A stretch of 20,666 bases of DNA from Candidatus Planktophila limnetica (GTDB lineage: Bacteria; Actinomycetota; Actinomycetes; Nanopelagicales; Nanopelagicaceae). Shown here one piece after another: positions 8,178 to 15,536 of the stretch. A program made the position numbers and the translations under genes. Below the pieces are notes generated by a model. The model did not search any database. It worked only from the letters and a program-made list of their open reading frames with translations, and was not told the DNA's origin. Position 1 is the first letter of the stretch, and each line of letters starts with the position of its first letter. Location of the stretch: assembly GCA_029979485.1 (NCBI GenBank), contig JAPOHK010000005.1, positions 1-20,666 of the forward strand, read 5' to 3'.

Positions 8178-9484
8178 GACGCCTTGAAACCGTCCTCTAA
8201 ATCAGCCTTGATATCTTCAATGTTTTCAAGACCGAGACTTAGTCGAACGAGCCCTGGTGTAACTCCCGCAGCTAATTGCTCATCTGCGCTCAATTGTGAA
8301 TGAGTAGTAGTTGCTGGATGAATCACCAAAGATCGAACATCACCGATATTTGCAACGTGACTAAAGAGTTTGAGGGATTCGACAAATTTCTTTCCAGCTT
8401 CAACACCTCCCTTGAGTTCAAAAGAGAGCACTGCACCAGAACCTTTCGGTGCATATTTCTTGGCAAGTTTGTTCCAAGGAGAGTTAGCAAGAGATGCGTA
8501 ATTGACTTTCTCAACACTTGGATGTTTAGAGAGCCATTCTGCAACTGCCTTCGCATTTTCTAGGTGGCGATCTATGCGAAGGCTCAGTGTTTCAAGTCCT
8601 TGTGCAAGTAACCATGCGTTAAATGGAGCAACAGCTGCACCCACGTCACGGAGTAGTTGCAATCGAATCTTGAAAATGTAGGCAAGGTTTGCACCAAATG
8701 CGGATCCAACACCGAGTGCCTGAGCGAAGACTAGGCCGTGATAACTTGGATCTGGTTCGTTGAATCCTTTAAATTTTGCAGGATATTTTGCATAATCAAA
8801 ATTACCAGAATCAATAATCGCACCTACAACTGCATTTCCATGACCTGATAAGAATTTAGTAGCTGAATGCACAACGACATCTGCACCATATTCAATTGGC
8901 TTAATTACATATGGAGTGGCGACAGTGTTATCTACAATCAACGGAACACCAACGTCATGTGCAACTTTGGCAACACCTTCGATATCGAGAATGTCATTTT
9001 TAGGGTTCGCAATTGTTTCACCAAAAAAAGCCTTCGTATTTGGACGAACAGCCTTGCGCCAAGAATCAAGATCCTCTGGATCTTCTACGAAAGTAACTTC
9101 AACTCCGAATTTTGGAAGCGTGTAGTGAAATAAGTTATAAGTTCCGCCGTATAAGCTCGGACTTGAAACAATATGATCGCCTGCTTCTGCAACGTTTAAT
9201 ACGGCGAATGTAGTTGCTGCAGATCCTGATGAAACTAAGAGTGCTGCAACGCCCCCTTCAAGTGCTGCTAAGCGTTGTTCAACAGCATCCTGCGTTGGAT
9301 TCATAATGCGTGTATAAATATTTCCGAGTTCTGCCAAACCAAATAAGTTTGCTGCATGTTGAGTATCTCTGAATTGATACGCAGTTGTTTGATACAAAGG
9401 AAGAGCACGAGCACCAGTGGTCGGATCAGGTGTTTGACCAGCATGAATTTGTAATGTTTCAAAAGACCATTTCTTATCTGACAT
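8168..9484 (-). CDS. metY: O-acetylhomoserine sulfhydrylase (aminocarboxypropyltransferase)
   Basis: PLP enzyme of the Cys/Met metabolism family (fold type I) that makes homocysteine directly from O-acetylhomoserine and sulfide, or from another reduced sulfur donor, in the methionine pathway. The 438 residues match MetY, which is longer than MetB/MetC (about 380-400). The PLP lysine is Lys210 in HSATKFLSGHG. IVDNTVATPY (183-192) carries the cofactor-contacting Asp, YTRIMNPTQ (57-65) is typical, and the C-terminal GLVRLSLGLENIEDI block is intact. The ATG at 9484 has GGAGG eight bases upstream. It heads a probable two-gene transcript. Its presence suggests direct sulfhydrylation, linking reduced sulfur to the homoserine branch whose hom gene lies at the other end of the window. 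Confidence 0.95.
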   Translation of the reverse strand: MSDKKWSFETLQIHAGQTPDPTTGARALPLYQTTAYQFRDTQHAANLFGLAELGNIYTRIMNPTQDAVEQRLAALEGGVAALLVSSGSAATTFAVLNVAEAGDHIVSSPSLYGGTYNLFHYTLPKFGVEVTFVEDPEDLDSWRKAVRPNTKAFFGETIANPKNDILDIEGVAKVAHDVGVPLIVDNTVATPYVIKPIEYGADVVVHSATKFLSGHGNAVVGAIIDSGNFDYAKYPAKFKGFNEPDPSYHGLVFAQALGVGSAFGANLAYIFKIRLQLLRDVGAAVAPFNAWLLAQGLETLSLRIDRHLENAKAVAEWLSKHPSVEKVNYASLANSPWNKLAKKYAPKGSGAVLSFELKGGVEAGKKFVESLKLFSHVANIGDVRSLVIHPATTTHSQLSADEQLAAGVTPGLVRLSLGLENIEDIKADLEDGFKASKS

Positions 9485-9492
9485 AAAGGCTT

Positions 9493-9497
9493 CCTCC
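9493..9497 (-). promoter_or_regulatory. Ribosome binding site of metY
   Basis: A perfect GGAGG on the minus strand, eight bases from the ATG at 9484. It is among the strongest ribosome sites in the window. Confidence 0.8.
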
Positions 9498-9506
9498 GTG
9501 TTTTGA

Positions 9507-9521
9507 TGAGTAATTTACTCA
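9507..9521. promoter_or_regulatory. Perfect palindrome in the metY leader
   Basis: TGAGTAA-T-TTACTCA, seven perfect base pairs around one base, between the candidate metY -10 box and its ribosome site. Either a repressor operator or a short leader element; the GAGTAA half-site recurs in the hairpin at 9559-9586. Confidence 0.5.
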
Positions 9522-9541
9522 GGAGGAAAAAGTAACAAAAA

Positions 9542-9547
9542 ATTGTA
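9542..9547 (-). promoter_or_regulatory. Candidate -10 box of the metY promoter
   Basis: TACAAT on the minus strand, five of six matches to the consensus. It would give a leader of about 50 bases to metY. No convincing -35 box lies 17 bases upstream; instead the inverted repeat 9559-9586 occupies that region, which would fit an activated or repressed promoter. Confidence 0.4.
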
Positions 9548-9558
9548 ATTTCTTCTCA

Positions 9559-9586
9559 CGAGTAACTTGTTCTTGCAAGTAACTCG
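9559..9586. repeat. Long inverted repeat between the MFS gene and metY
   Basis: CGAGTAACTTG (9559-9569) and CAAGTAACTCG (9576-9586) pair over 11 positions with a single A-A mismatch and a 6-nt loop. It could be the end signal of the MFS transcript, although no direct U-tract follows on the minus strand, or an operator at the -35 position of metY. Confidence 0.55.
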
Positions 9587-9595
9587 CAATAAAAA

Positions 9596-10804
9596 TTACT
9601 TAAGAGTACGAAGTGATCTAACACTTAATGATGCAAGTGCCGCTACAAAAGTAAGGATTCCGGTAGCCCATAATGTGGGGGTTATTCCAAAATACGCAGC
9701 CGCTGGTCCCGCGAACGCCACACCAATTGGTGCAATACCGAAAGAACCCAAAGCGTCATAAGCAGCAACGCGTGAAAATGATTCTTCTGGAATATGAGAT
9801 TGCATCGCGGTATTCCACTGAACCATAAAAATATCGATTGCTATTCCGGAAACTGCTCCACATAACATCGTAATAAATAGTGGTTGAGATGAAGCGATTG
9901 CAAAGTTCCATATCGATGAAATTGCAATTAAAACCATGGATGTTGCCAAGGGTCGTTTGAATTTAACTTTTAGTGCGATCGCACTTCCACAGATCATTCC
10001 TGTAGTGACAGCTGCAAGATTGAGAGACCAATTACGGGGACCATCATTTCCTTGGTCATAAGCCAGCGGACCTAAAACTTGCCAAATGGATTCAAAGCAC
10101 ATGTTTATAATTGCAAAGGAACAAACAATTGCGATAACCCAAGGTCGTGCAACAAATTCATGCCAACCCATTCGCAAATCGTGAATGACGGAGTTTTCTT
10201 CGCGTTTTGGCATAGGAGGAAGGTCTAAATTCCAGACCAAGATTCCTGCAATCAAGAATGAAACTGCGTCAATTAACAGTGCCCAACCGGAGCCATACAG
10301 AGTTACAAGTGCACCTCCAATAAGTGCACCAACAACAAAACCAATATTGGTTGATAAAGCAACTATCGCATTTCCATCTTTAAGTTTGTCTTTAGGCAAT
10401 ATTTCGGGAAGTACGCCAACCATGGCCGGCCACCACAAAGCATTGAGCACACCAAATATTGCCCCCATGAAAGCAAGCAACCAAACGGATGGAAAATGAC
10501 CTAAGAAAGAGATGGCACTAATTGCCACAAATAGACTTCCGACAATGTCAGCGCCGCCTACAACACGATTTCTTTTGTATCTATCTCCCACGACTCCACC
10601 AACAAGCATTAGTGCAACCATGGGAACGAATCGTGCTGCCATTACAAGGCTTAAATCTTTACCATCAGCACCAGGAATACTTAGAACTCCGTATGCCAGA
10701 GCTATCGGTGAAAGCCCGTTACCAACATTTGAAATAAATCGTGAAAAAACTAGTGAAACAAAACCCTTGTGTGAGCGAAGATCCTTTAATTGAGTTATCA
10801 ACAT
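9596..10804 (-). CDS. Major facilitator superfamily transporter, EntS/MFS_3-like exporter
   Basis: A 402-residue inner-membrane protein with about twelve hydrophobic segments in two halves, separated by a charged loop near 200-215 (PPMPKREEN). The family's motif A appears in the loop between helices 2 and 3 as GGVVGDRYKRNRVV (69-82). Overall pattern and length match the EntS-like drug or siderophore exporter group, but the cargo cannot be inferred and no biosynthetic cluster lies beside it. The ATG at 10804 has AAGGA just upstream. The gene lies 47 bases downstream of a tRNA-Leu gene on the same strand and could share read-through transcription with it. It is not obviously linked in function to metY downstream. 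Confidence 0.9.
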   Translation of the reverse strand: MLITQLKDLRSHKGFVSLVFSRFISNVGNGLSPIALAYGVLSIPGADGKDLSLVMAARFVPMVALMLVGGVVGDRYKRNRVVGGADIVGSLFVAISAISFLGHFPSVWLLAFMGAIFGVLNALWWPAMVGVLPEILPKDKLKDGNAIVALSTNIGFVVGALIGGALVTLYGSGWALLIDAVSFLIAGILVWNLDLPPMPKREENSVIHDLRMGWHEFVARPWVIAIVCSFAIINMCFESIWQVLGPLAYDQGNDGPRNWSLNLAAVTTGMICGSAIALKVKFKRPLATSMVLIAISSIWNFAIASSQPLFITMLCGAVSGIAIDIFMVQWNTAMQSHIPEESFSRVAAYDALGSFGIAPIGVAFAGPAAAYFGITPTLWATGILTFVAALASLSVRSLRTLK

Positions 10805-10851
10805 AAGTCCTTCGATTAATTCTTACCGATTAGTAAATCCAATAATTGAGA

Positions 10852-10935
10852 TGGTGCGGGAGGCGGGACTTGAACCCGCACGTCCGAAGACACAGGTTCC
10901 TAAGACCTGCGTGTCTGCCATTTCACCACTCCCGC
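10852..10935 (-). tRNA. tRNA-Leu (anticodon UAG), CCA encoded
   Basis: On the minus strand, acceptor arms GCGGGAG/CTCCCGC close a full class II cloverleaf of 84 nt including the encoded CCA. The anticodon stem CAGGT/ACCTG frames the loop CTTAGGA with anticodon TAG. A long variable arm (GTC-TTCG-GAC) marks a leucine-type tRNA, and the T arm is GCGGG-TTCAAGT-CCCGC. It would read CUA and, through wobble, other CUN codons. Confidence 0.96.
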
Positions 10936-11041
10936 AAAAGAGTGCCACTGATTTGTGATGTAAAACCTGTGGAATATGCCCAAGGTTAGAGGTAAGTTCG
11001 CCCTGTTGCCAAAACGGCTAATTCTCACGAAGGGTTCGACC

Positions 11042-12199
11042 ATGTCATTTGATCCAAAACCAGCAGATAAGTTCACCTTCGGTCTCTGGACCGTTGGCTG
11101 GCAAGCACGCGATCCTTTTGGTGATGCAACTCGCGATGCACTCGACCCTGTGCGCTCAGTTAATGAACTTGCGGCGCGCGGTGCATATGGCGTGACCTTT
11201 CACGATGATGACTTGATTCCATTTGGAAGTGATGAAACAGAACGCCGCAAGCACATTGATCGTTTTAAGAAAGCCCTCGATGAAACTGGAATGAAAGTTC
11301 CAATGGCAACAACAAATCTATTTACGCATCCAGTATTTAAAGATGGAGCGTTTACAAGTAACGATAAAGACATTCGTCGTTATGCACTACGCAAGACTAT
11401 GAAGAACATCGAACTTGCCGCCGAACTCGGCGCAGAGATTTATGTTGCTTGGGGAGGGCGTGAAGGAGCTGAGTCAGATGGCGCGAAGGATGCATACGTT
11501 GCACTCGATCGTTTCCGTGAAGCGTTTAATACTCTTGGACAATTCGTAAAAGATAATGGCTACAACATTAAGTTTGCCCTAGAGCCAAAGCCAAATGAAC
11601 CACGTGGCGATATTTTCTTGCCAACAATTGGTCACGCGCTCGCTTTCATCAACGAACTTGATTACCCAGAAATGGTTGGCGTTAATCCAGAAGTGGGCCA
11701 TGAGCAAATGGCGGGTCTCAACTTTGTTCACGGAATTGCACAAGCACTATGGCACAAGAAGTTGTTCCACATTGATTTAAATGGTCAACATGGTCCAAAG
11801 TACGATCAGGATCTTGTTTTTGGTCACGGTGATCTCAAATCAGCATTCTTCTTAGTTGATCTTCTTGAAAGTTATAAGTACAGCGGACCTAAGCACTTTG
11901 ATTACAAGCCAGCCCGCACAGAAGATGACAAGGGCGTATGGGTATCTGCATCTTCAAATATGCGTACTTATTTGATTCTTAAGGAGCGGGCAGCAGCATT
12001 TAGAAAAGATCCACGTGTTATTGCTGCGATGAAAGAATCAAACATTCCAGGTCTTACAGAACCAACACTTGCAAGCGGTGAAACATGGAAGGACCTTGCT
12101 AAGGACTCCTTCGATGTAGAAGCCGCTGGAAAGCGTGGTTATGGATACGAAGTTATTGATCAGTTGGCGCTAGAGCATTTAATGGGCGTTGAGCTCTAA
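11042..12199 (+). CDS. xylA: Xylose isomerase (class I)
   Basis: Metal-dependent aldose-ketose isomerase converting D-xylose to D-xylulose, and D-glucose to D-fructose with lower efficiency, in the cytoplasm. The 385-residue protein follows the short class I (Streptomyces-type) pattern. His54 and Asp57 sit in [12 protein letters not shown], Glu181 and Lys183 in [21 protein letters not shown] carries metal ligands, and FHIDLNGQ follows. The numbering of catalytic residues matches the Streptomyces enzymes exactly. The start at ATG 11042 is preceded by GAAGGG seven bases away; an open extension back to 10976 lacks family support. The stop overlaps the stop of the convergent permease gene by 4 bases. 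It pairs functionally with the ABC genes on the other strand. Confidence 0.97.
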   Translation: MSFDPKPADKFTFGLWTVGWQARDPFGDATRDALDPVRSVNELAARGAYGVTFHDDDLIPFGSDETERRKHIDRFKKALDETGMKVPMATTNLFTHPVFKDGAFTSNDKDIRRYALRKTMKNIELAAELGAEIYVAWGGREGAESDGAKDAYVALDRFREAFNTLGQFVKDNGYNIKFALEPKPNEPRGDIFLPTIGHALAFINELDYPEMVGVNPEVGHEQMAGLNFVHGIAQALWHKKLFHIDLNGQHGPKYDQDLVFGHGDLKSAFFLVDLLESYKYSGPKHFDYKPARTEDDKGVWVSASSNMRTYLILKERAAAFRKDPRVIAAMKESNIPGLTEPTLASGETWKDLAKDSFDVEAAGKRGYGYEVIDQLALEHLMGVEL

Positions 12200-13422
12200 C
12201 TAACTGAACTTCCGCGGCGAGATACTGCATCTACGCCAGCGGAAACTAACAGCACAAGTCCAGTAACAATGAACTTGATTCCTGCTGCGTACCCTAAAAG
12301 TCCCATGCCGTTATCAATAACAGCAACTACAAGACCACCAAGAATTGCATCTCGCATCTTTCCTTTTCCACCAAATAAGGAAGTACCGCCAATAACTGCG
12401 GCTCCTACTGCGTAGAGAAGTGTTGAGCTACCACCAGTAGTTGGTGAGATTGAGTTTTGGCGAGAAGCAAAGATCATTCCGGCAACTGCTGCAAGTGAGC
12501 TGCAGATAACGAATGCTGAAATACGAACTCTCTTAACGTTGATACCTGCACGACGAGCAGCTTCTGCATTGCCACCTACTGCATAAATGTGGCGACCAAA
12601 TGCTGTGCGTCCAAGAACGAAAGTTCCAACTGCAAGTAAAAAGAGAATGAGCGGAACGACATAAGGAATTCCCTTAAGGCTTACCAGTTGTGGGTTATTG
12701 CTTCGCTCGACAGTAAGTGCAAATACCGCACCACCAGTGATTACGAGCAAAGATGACGTCTTGATTACCCATAATTTAACTAGTTCTGTTTTAAGACCGG
12801 CACGACGACGAGTATTTAGTCGGTTGAGTCCAGTACCAACGTATGCAACTGCAACGACGATGAAGAAGACCCAGCTAAGAAGCGGCGATAGATTGCTATT
12901 TTCAACCGCAAGGATTGTCTTGTCTTCAATACGAATAGTTCCACCTTCGCCTGCAAGCAGAAGTAGCAAACCTTGGAATGCTAAGAATGCTGCCAGAGTT
13001 ACAACGAATGAAGGGATTCCGATTCGCGCGACGAGTGAGCCAAGTACGAAACCAAGAAGAGCACCAACCATGATGCTGATTGGAAATGCGATGTACCAAG
13101 CAACTTGATGATTAGTTATGAGAATAACTAAGACTGCGCCAGATACACCTGCAGCGTAACCAGCAGATAAATCGATTTCACCGAGCAGCAAGACGAAAAC
13201 TAGGCCCATTGCAATCACGATCACAGCTGCTGCTTGAGTTAAAAGGTTTGCAAAGTTTCCAGGAGTTAGAAATACATCTGACATCGCACCGAAGATTGCG
13301 CATAGAGCAATGAGACCCAAGATTGCAGGAAGCGCTCCAATATCACCAGCTTTTACCCGACTCCAATAATCTGCAGCGGCACCTTTTAGAGTTGGGGATT
13401 CGTGAATGATTTCAGTGCTCAT
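12196..13422 (-). CDS. Xylose-type sugar ABC transporter permease
   Basis: A 408-residue polytopic permease of the BPD_transp_2/XylH-RbsC family, forming the channel of a carbohydrate ABC importer. Characteristic blocks are [12 protein letters not shown] (about 81-92), the long [20 protein letters not shown] coupling segment (about 281-300) and [14 protein letters not shown] near the C-terminus. A central charged loop ([16 protein letters not shown], around 203-218), as in XylH-like permeases, explains the larger size compared with RbsC. The ATG overlaps the stop of the ATPase gene by 4 bases, so translation is coupled. The C-terminal end overlaps xylA tail to tail. Xylose is the most likely cargo given xylA and the XylF-like binding protein; other aldoses are possible. 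Confidence 0.92.
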   Translation of the reverse strand: MSTEIIHESPTLKGAAADYWSRVKAGDIGALPAILGLIALCAIFGAMSDVFLTPGNFANLLTQAAAVIVIAMGLVFVLLLGEIDLSAGYAAGVSGAVLVILITNHQVAWYIAFPISIMVGALLGFVLGSLVARIGIPSFVVTLAAFLAFQGLLLLLAGEGGTIRIEDKTILAVENSNLSPLLSWVFFIVVAVAYVGTGLNRLNTRRRAGLKTELVKLWVIKTSSLLVITGGAVFALTVERSNNPQLVSLKGIPYVVPLILFLLAVGTFVLGRTAFGRHIYAVGGNAEAARRAGINVKRVRISAFVICSSLAAVAGMIFASRQNSISPTTGGSSTLLYAVGAAVIGGTSLFGGKGKMRDAILGGLVVAVIDNGMGLLGYAAGIKFIVTGLVLLVSAGVDAVSRRGSSVS

Positions 13423-14177
13423 GCGTTTACTCCTGAAACTCCGGCAGATTTACCAGTGGTGATTAACTCAATAACTTGTTGTGGCTTTACATCTTTCTTA
13501 TCAACTTGAGCAGCCATCTGACCTAAATAAAGAGCTGCAATGTTATCTGCAACTTCGAAGACGTCATTGAGGTTGTGGCTAATGAGTACAACTGCAAGTC
13601 CGTTATCTGCCAAGCGGCGAACAAGGTTGAGAACTTGCTCTGTTTGTGCGACACCGAGCGCCGCAGTTGGCTCGTCAAGAATTACGACTTTGCTATTCCA
13701 TAAAACAGCGCGCGCAATTGCAACAGTCTGACGCTGCCCACCTGAAAGGGACGCAACAGTCTGGCGAATTGATTTAACTGTGCGAACACTCAAACCATCG
13801 AGTGTTTTGCGAGCGAGTGCTTCCATAGAAGTCTCATTTAATACTGGGCCTTTTTTCTGTTCGCGGCCAAGGAACATGTTGTGAACAATGTCGAGGTTGT
13901 CACACAAAGCTAAATCTTGATAAACAATTTCAATTCCAAGTTCGGTTGCATCACGTGGTCCGTTGATCTCAACTTTTTGACCTTCAAAAAGGAAATCTCC
14001 AGATTCTGGTGTGTAGATACCAGCAATACATTTGATGAGAGTGCTTTTTCCTGCACCATTATCGCCAACAAGAGCAGTTACCTTGCCTGCATATGTGTCG
14101 AAGTCAACGCCCTTTAAAACATTTACGGGACCGAAAGATTTATTAATTCCACGAAGCGAGAGTATTGGTGAACTCAA
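13419..14177 (-). CDS. Sugar ABC transporter ATP-binding protein, single-domain
   Basis: A 252-residue ATPase powering the sugar importer. It has Walker A GDNGAGKST (38-46), Q-loop Gln87, signature LSGGQ (144-148), Walker B VVILDEP (164-170) and H-loop His201. It contains a single nucleotide-binding domain, whereas classical XylG and RbsA are tandem proteins of about 500 residues. It resembles the single-domain FrcA-type ATPases and would act as a homodimer. The start is TTG, supported by AGGAG six bases upstream; no in-frame ATG gives a better family match. The stop overlaps the permease start. A 13-bp GC-rich hairpin lies between this gene and the binding-protein gene. Confidence 0.92.
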   Translation of the reverse strand: MSSPILSLRGINKSFGPVNVLKGVDFDTYAGKVTALVGDNGAGKSTLIKCIAGIYTPESGDFLFEGQKVEINGPRDATELGIEIVYQDLALCDNLDIVHNMFLGREQKKGPVLNETSMEALARKTLDGLSVRTVKSIRQTVASLSGGQRQTVAIARAVLWNSKVVILDEPTAALGVAQTEQVLNLVRRLADNGLAVVLISHNLNDVFEVADNIAALYLGQMAAQVDKKDVKPQQVIELITTGKSAGVSGVNA

Positions 14178-14183
14178 GGCAAT

Positions 14184-14188
14184 CTCCT
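14184..14188 (-). promoter_or_regulatory. Ribosome binding site supporting a TTG start of the ATPase gene
   Basis: AGGAG on the minus strand, six bases before the TTG at 14177. A strong site with a weak start codon suggests tuned, lower translation than the binding-protein gene. Confidence 0.75.
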
Positions 14189-14208
14189 CTTAGTACTAGT
14201 AGAAAGAA

Positions 14209-14242
14209 TTTCGGCCCGGGGCTTTTAACCCCCGGGCCGAAA
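14209..14242 (-). terminator. Intra-operon GC-rich hairpin after the binding-protein gene
   Basis: A perfect 13-bp stem (14209-14221 with 14230-14242; arms TTTCGGCCCGGGG and its complement) around an 8-nt loop, in the gap between binding-protein stop and ATPase start. Downstream on the transcript the U-tract is weak (ATTCTTTCT), so it is probably a partial terminator or 3'-end protector. Such elements in solute-binding-protein operons keep the binding protein in excess. Confidence 0.75.
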
Positions 14243-14274
14243 CTTATTTCATTTTCCGCAAAGTTACGAAACTA

Positions 14275-15342
14275 TTAGATTCCGTTAGCTGTGCAGAGAT
14301 CTTCGATGCCCATGCAGACATCTTCCTTCTTCTGGAAGCCATCAGCAATAACGTCCTTGACGTTAGCCTTTGTGATTCCGACTGGTACTAGTAGAACTGA
14401 AGGAACATCAATTGCTCCGTTGTTCACTGAACCTGTAGCAGTTGTAGCTTCTTCGCCCTTAAGCAATGCGATTGCCAAAGTTGCAGCGCCTTCTGCTTCT
14501 GCCTTAATTGCCTTGTAAACAGTGTTTGAAAGGTCGCCTGTAAGGATTGCGCGCAATCCGTCAACAGTTGCATCTTGTCCAGATACACAAACCTTGCCGT
14601 TTAGCTTGTTCTTCTTAAGAACTGCTACAGCTGCAAGTCCGAGACCTTCGTTAGCTGAAACAACAGCGTCAAGCTTTCCGCCAGCCTTTGAAAGTTGCTG
14701 TTCGAAAATAACTCCACCCTTTGCGTTATCCCAGTCTGGGACAGCTTGATCGTCGACCAATGTGTAAGCCTTTGAATCGATCAATGGACGTAGTACTGAA
14801 TCGTATCCAGCCTTGAATAGTGTTGCGTTGTTATCTGTTGGTGAACCGTTTAGGTAAACGATGCGTGCGCTCTTCTTACCAGCTGCATCGAGACATGCCT
14901 TAATACCTTCACCTTGTAGCTTGCCTACTGCTTCGTTATCAAATGATACGTAGTAAGAAGCTGAACCGTTAAGTGTTAGACGGTCATAGTCAATTGTTGG
15001 AACGCCTTGTGAAGCAGCCTTATCCTGAACAGCCTTAGCTGAATCTGAATCAAGGTTCACCATGATGAGAACCTTTGCACCTGCTGAAAGCATTTGATCA
15101 GCGATTGTCTGGAATGCGGCCTTATCGCCATTTGCATTCTGGATATCTACCTTTACACCAGCAGCATCAAATGCAGCTTGTAGGAATCCGCGGTCAGCAG
15201 TTTCCCAGCGAGCTGATGAAGCAGCATCTGGAAGGATTACACCGACGAAACCGTCAGCAGAACTGTCGCTCGATGAGCAACCTGTTAGTGCGATTGCAAA
15301 TGCAGCAAGTGCTGCAGTAATCGCTAAACGGCGCTTTGCCAT
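14275..15342 (-). CDS. xylF: Xylose-binding lipoprotein of a sugar ABC importer
   Basis: Solute-binding protein (periplasmic-binding-protein-like domain I fold) that captures the sugar outside the membrane. From ATG 15342 it has 355 residues and begins with a lipoprotein signal: two Arg, a hydrophobic stretch and the lipobox LTGC with Cys22 as lipidation site. The mature part matches the XylF/ChvE group, with GVILPDAASSARWETAD at its start, the YDRL segment, YLNGSPTDNNA, CVSGQDATVDGLRAI and YKAIKAEAE. The frame is open to 15489 but the extra part has no signal peptide and lies in promoter-like DNA. It is the first gene of a minus-strand operon with ATPase and permease. A 23-nt operator-like palindrome sits 33 bases upstream of the start. 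Xylose specificity is inferred from family resemblance and xylA. Confidence 0.92.
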   Translation of the reverse strand: MAKRRLAITAALAAFAIALTGCSSSDSSADGFVGVILPDAASSARWETADRGFLQAAFDAAGVKVDIQNANGDKAAFQTIADQMLSAGAKVLIMVNLDSDSAKAVQDKAASQGVPTIDYDRLTLNGSASYYVSFDNEAVGKLQGEGIKACLDAAGKKSARIVYLNGSPTDNNATLFKAGYDSVLRPLIDSKAYTLVDDQAVPDWDNAKGGVIFEQQLSKAGGKLDAVVSANEGLGLAAVAVLKKNKLNGKVCVSGQDATVDGLRAILTGDLSNTVYKAIKAEAEGAATLAIALLKGEEATTATGSVNNGAIDVPSVLLVPVGITKANVKDVIADGFQKKEDVCMGIEDLCTANGI

Positions 15343-15351
15343 AGATTTTTT

Positions 15352-15365
15352 ACCTTTCGAAAGGT
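15352..15365. promoter_or_regulatory. Perfect 14-bp palindrome at the xylF ribosome site
   Basis: ACCTTTCGAAAGGT reads the same on both strands and includes the AAGG that probably serves as the xylF Shine-Dalgarno sequence. It may be a second operator, or a short hairpin (ACCTT/AAGGT with a TCGA loop) that masks the ribosome site. Confidence 0.5.
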
Positions 15366-15374
15366 GGAACGCCC

Positions 15375-15397
15375 CTGGTTGAAACCGTTCCAACCAG
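15375..15397. promoter_or_regulatory. Near-perfect 23-nt operator-like palindrome upstream of xylF
   Basis: Half-sites CTGGTTG (15375-15381) and CAACCAG (15391-15397) plus inner AAC/GTT give 10 of 11 matched pairs around a central C. The size and symmetry fit a dimeric sugar repressor of the LacI or ROK type. It lies downstream of the candidate promoter, where a bound repressor would block transcription. The regulator itself is not in the window. Confidence 0.65.
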
Positions 15398-15421
15398 TTG
15401 AGGGGGGCAGAACCACGGGCG

Positions 15422-15450
15422 ACGGTATCTCTTATGGTCAAAAAGGTCAC
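15422..15450 (-). promoter_or_regulatory. Candidate promoter of the xylF operon
   Basis: On the minus strand GTGACC (15445-15450, four of six to consensus) is separated by 17 bases from TACCGT (15422-15427, a TANNNT box). The leader to the ATG at 15342 would be about 73 bases and would contain both palindromes. Assigned by eye. Confidence 0.35.
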
Positions 15451-15536
15451 CTGGCCTTCACGCTTAAATTGGAAGGGATGAAATAACAATTCGGTAACAA
15501 CGCAGGAGCGCAGGCGTAAACGGTAGCCTTTGGCAG

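Noticed and set aside
8867..9133. Plus-strand open frames inside metY
   Set aside because: They are antisense shadows of a strongly conserved gene, with no ribosome site or recognisable protein features.
10976..11041. N-terminal extension of xylA
   Set aside because: Not conserved; ATG 11042 has a good ribosome site and the catalytic numbering then matches Streptomyces XylA.
10936..11041. A copy of the xylF operator before xylA
   Set aside because: A TTGCC-n5-GGC-like element occurs near 11004-11020, but its symmetry is poor and the half-sites differ, so co-regulation through the same site is not supported by eye.
15343..15489. Open frame upstream of the xylF signal peptide
   Set aside because: It would bury the lipoprotein signal inside the protein and covers promoter and operator-like DNA.
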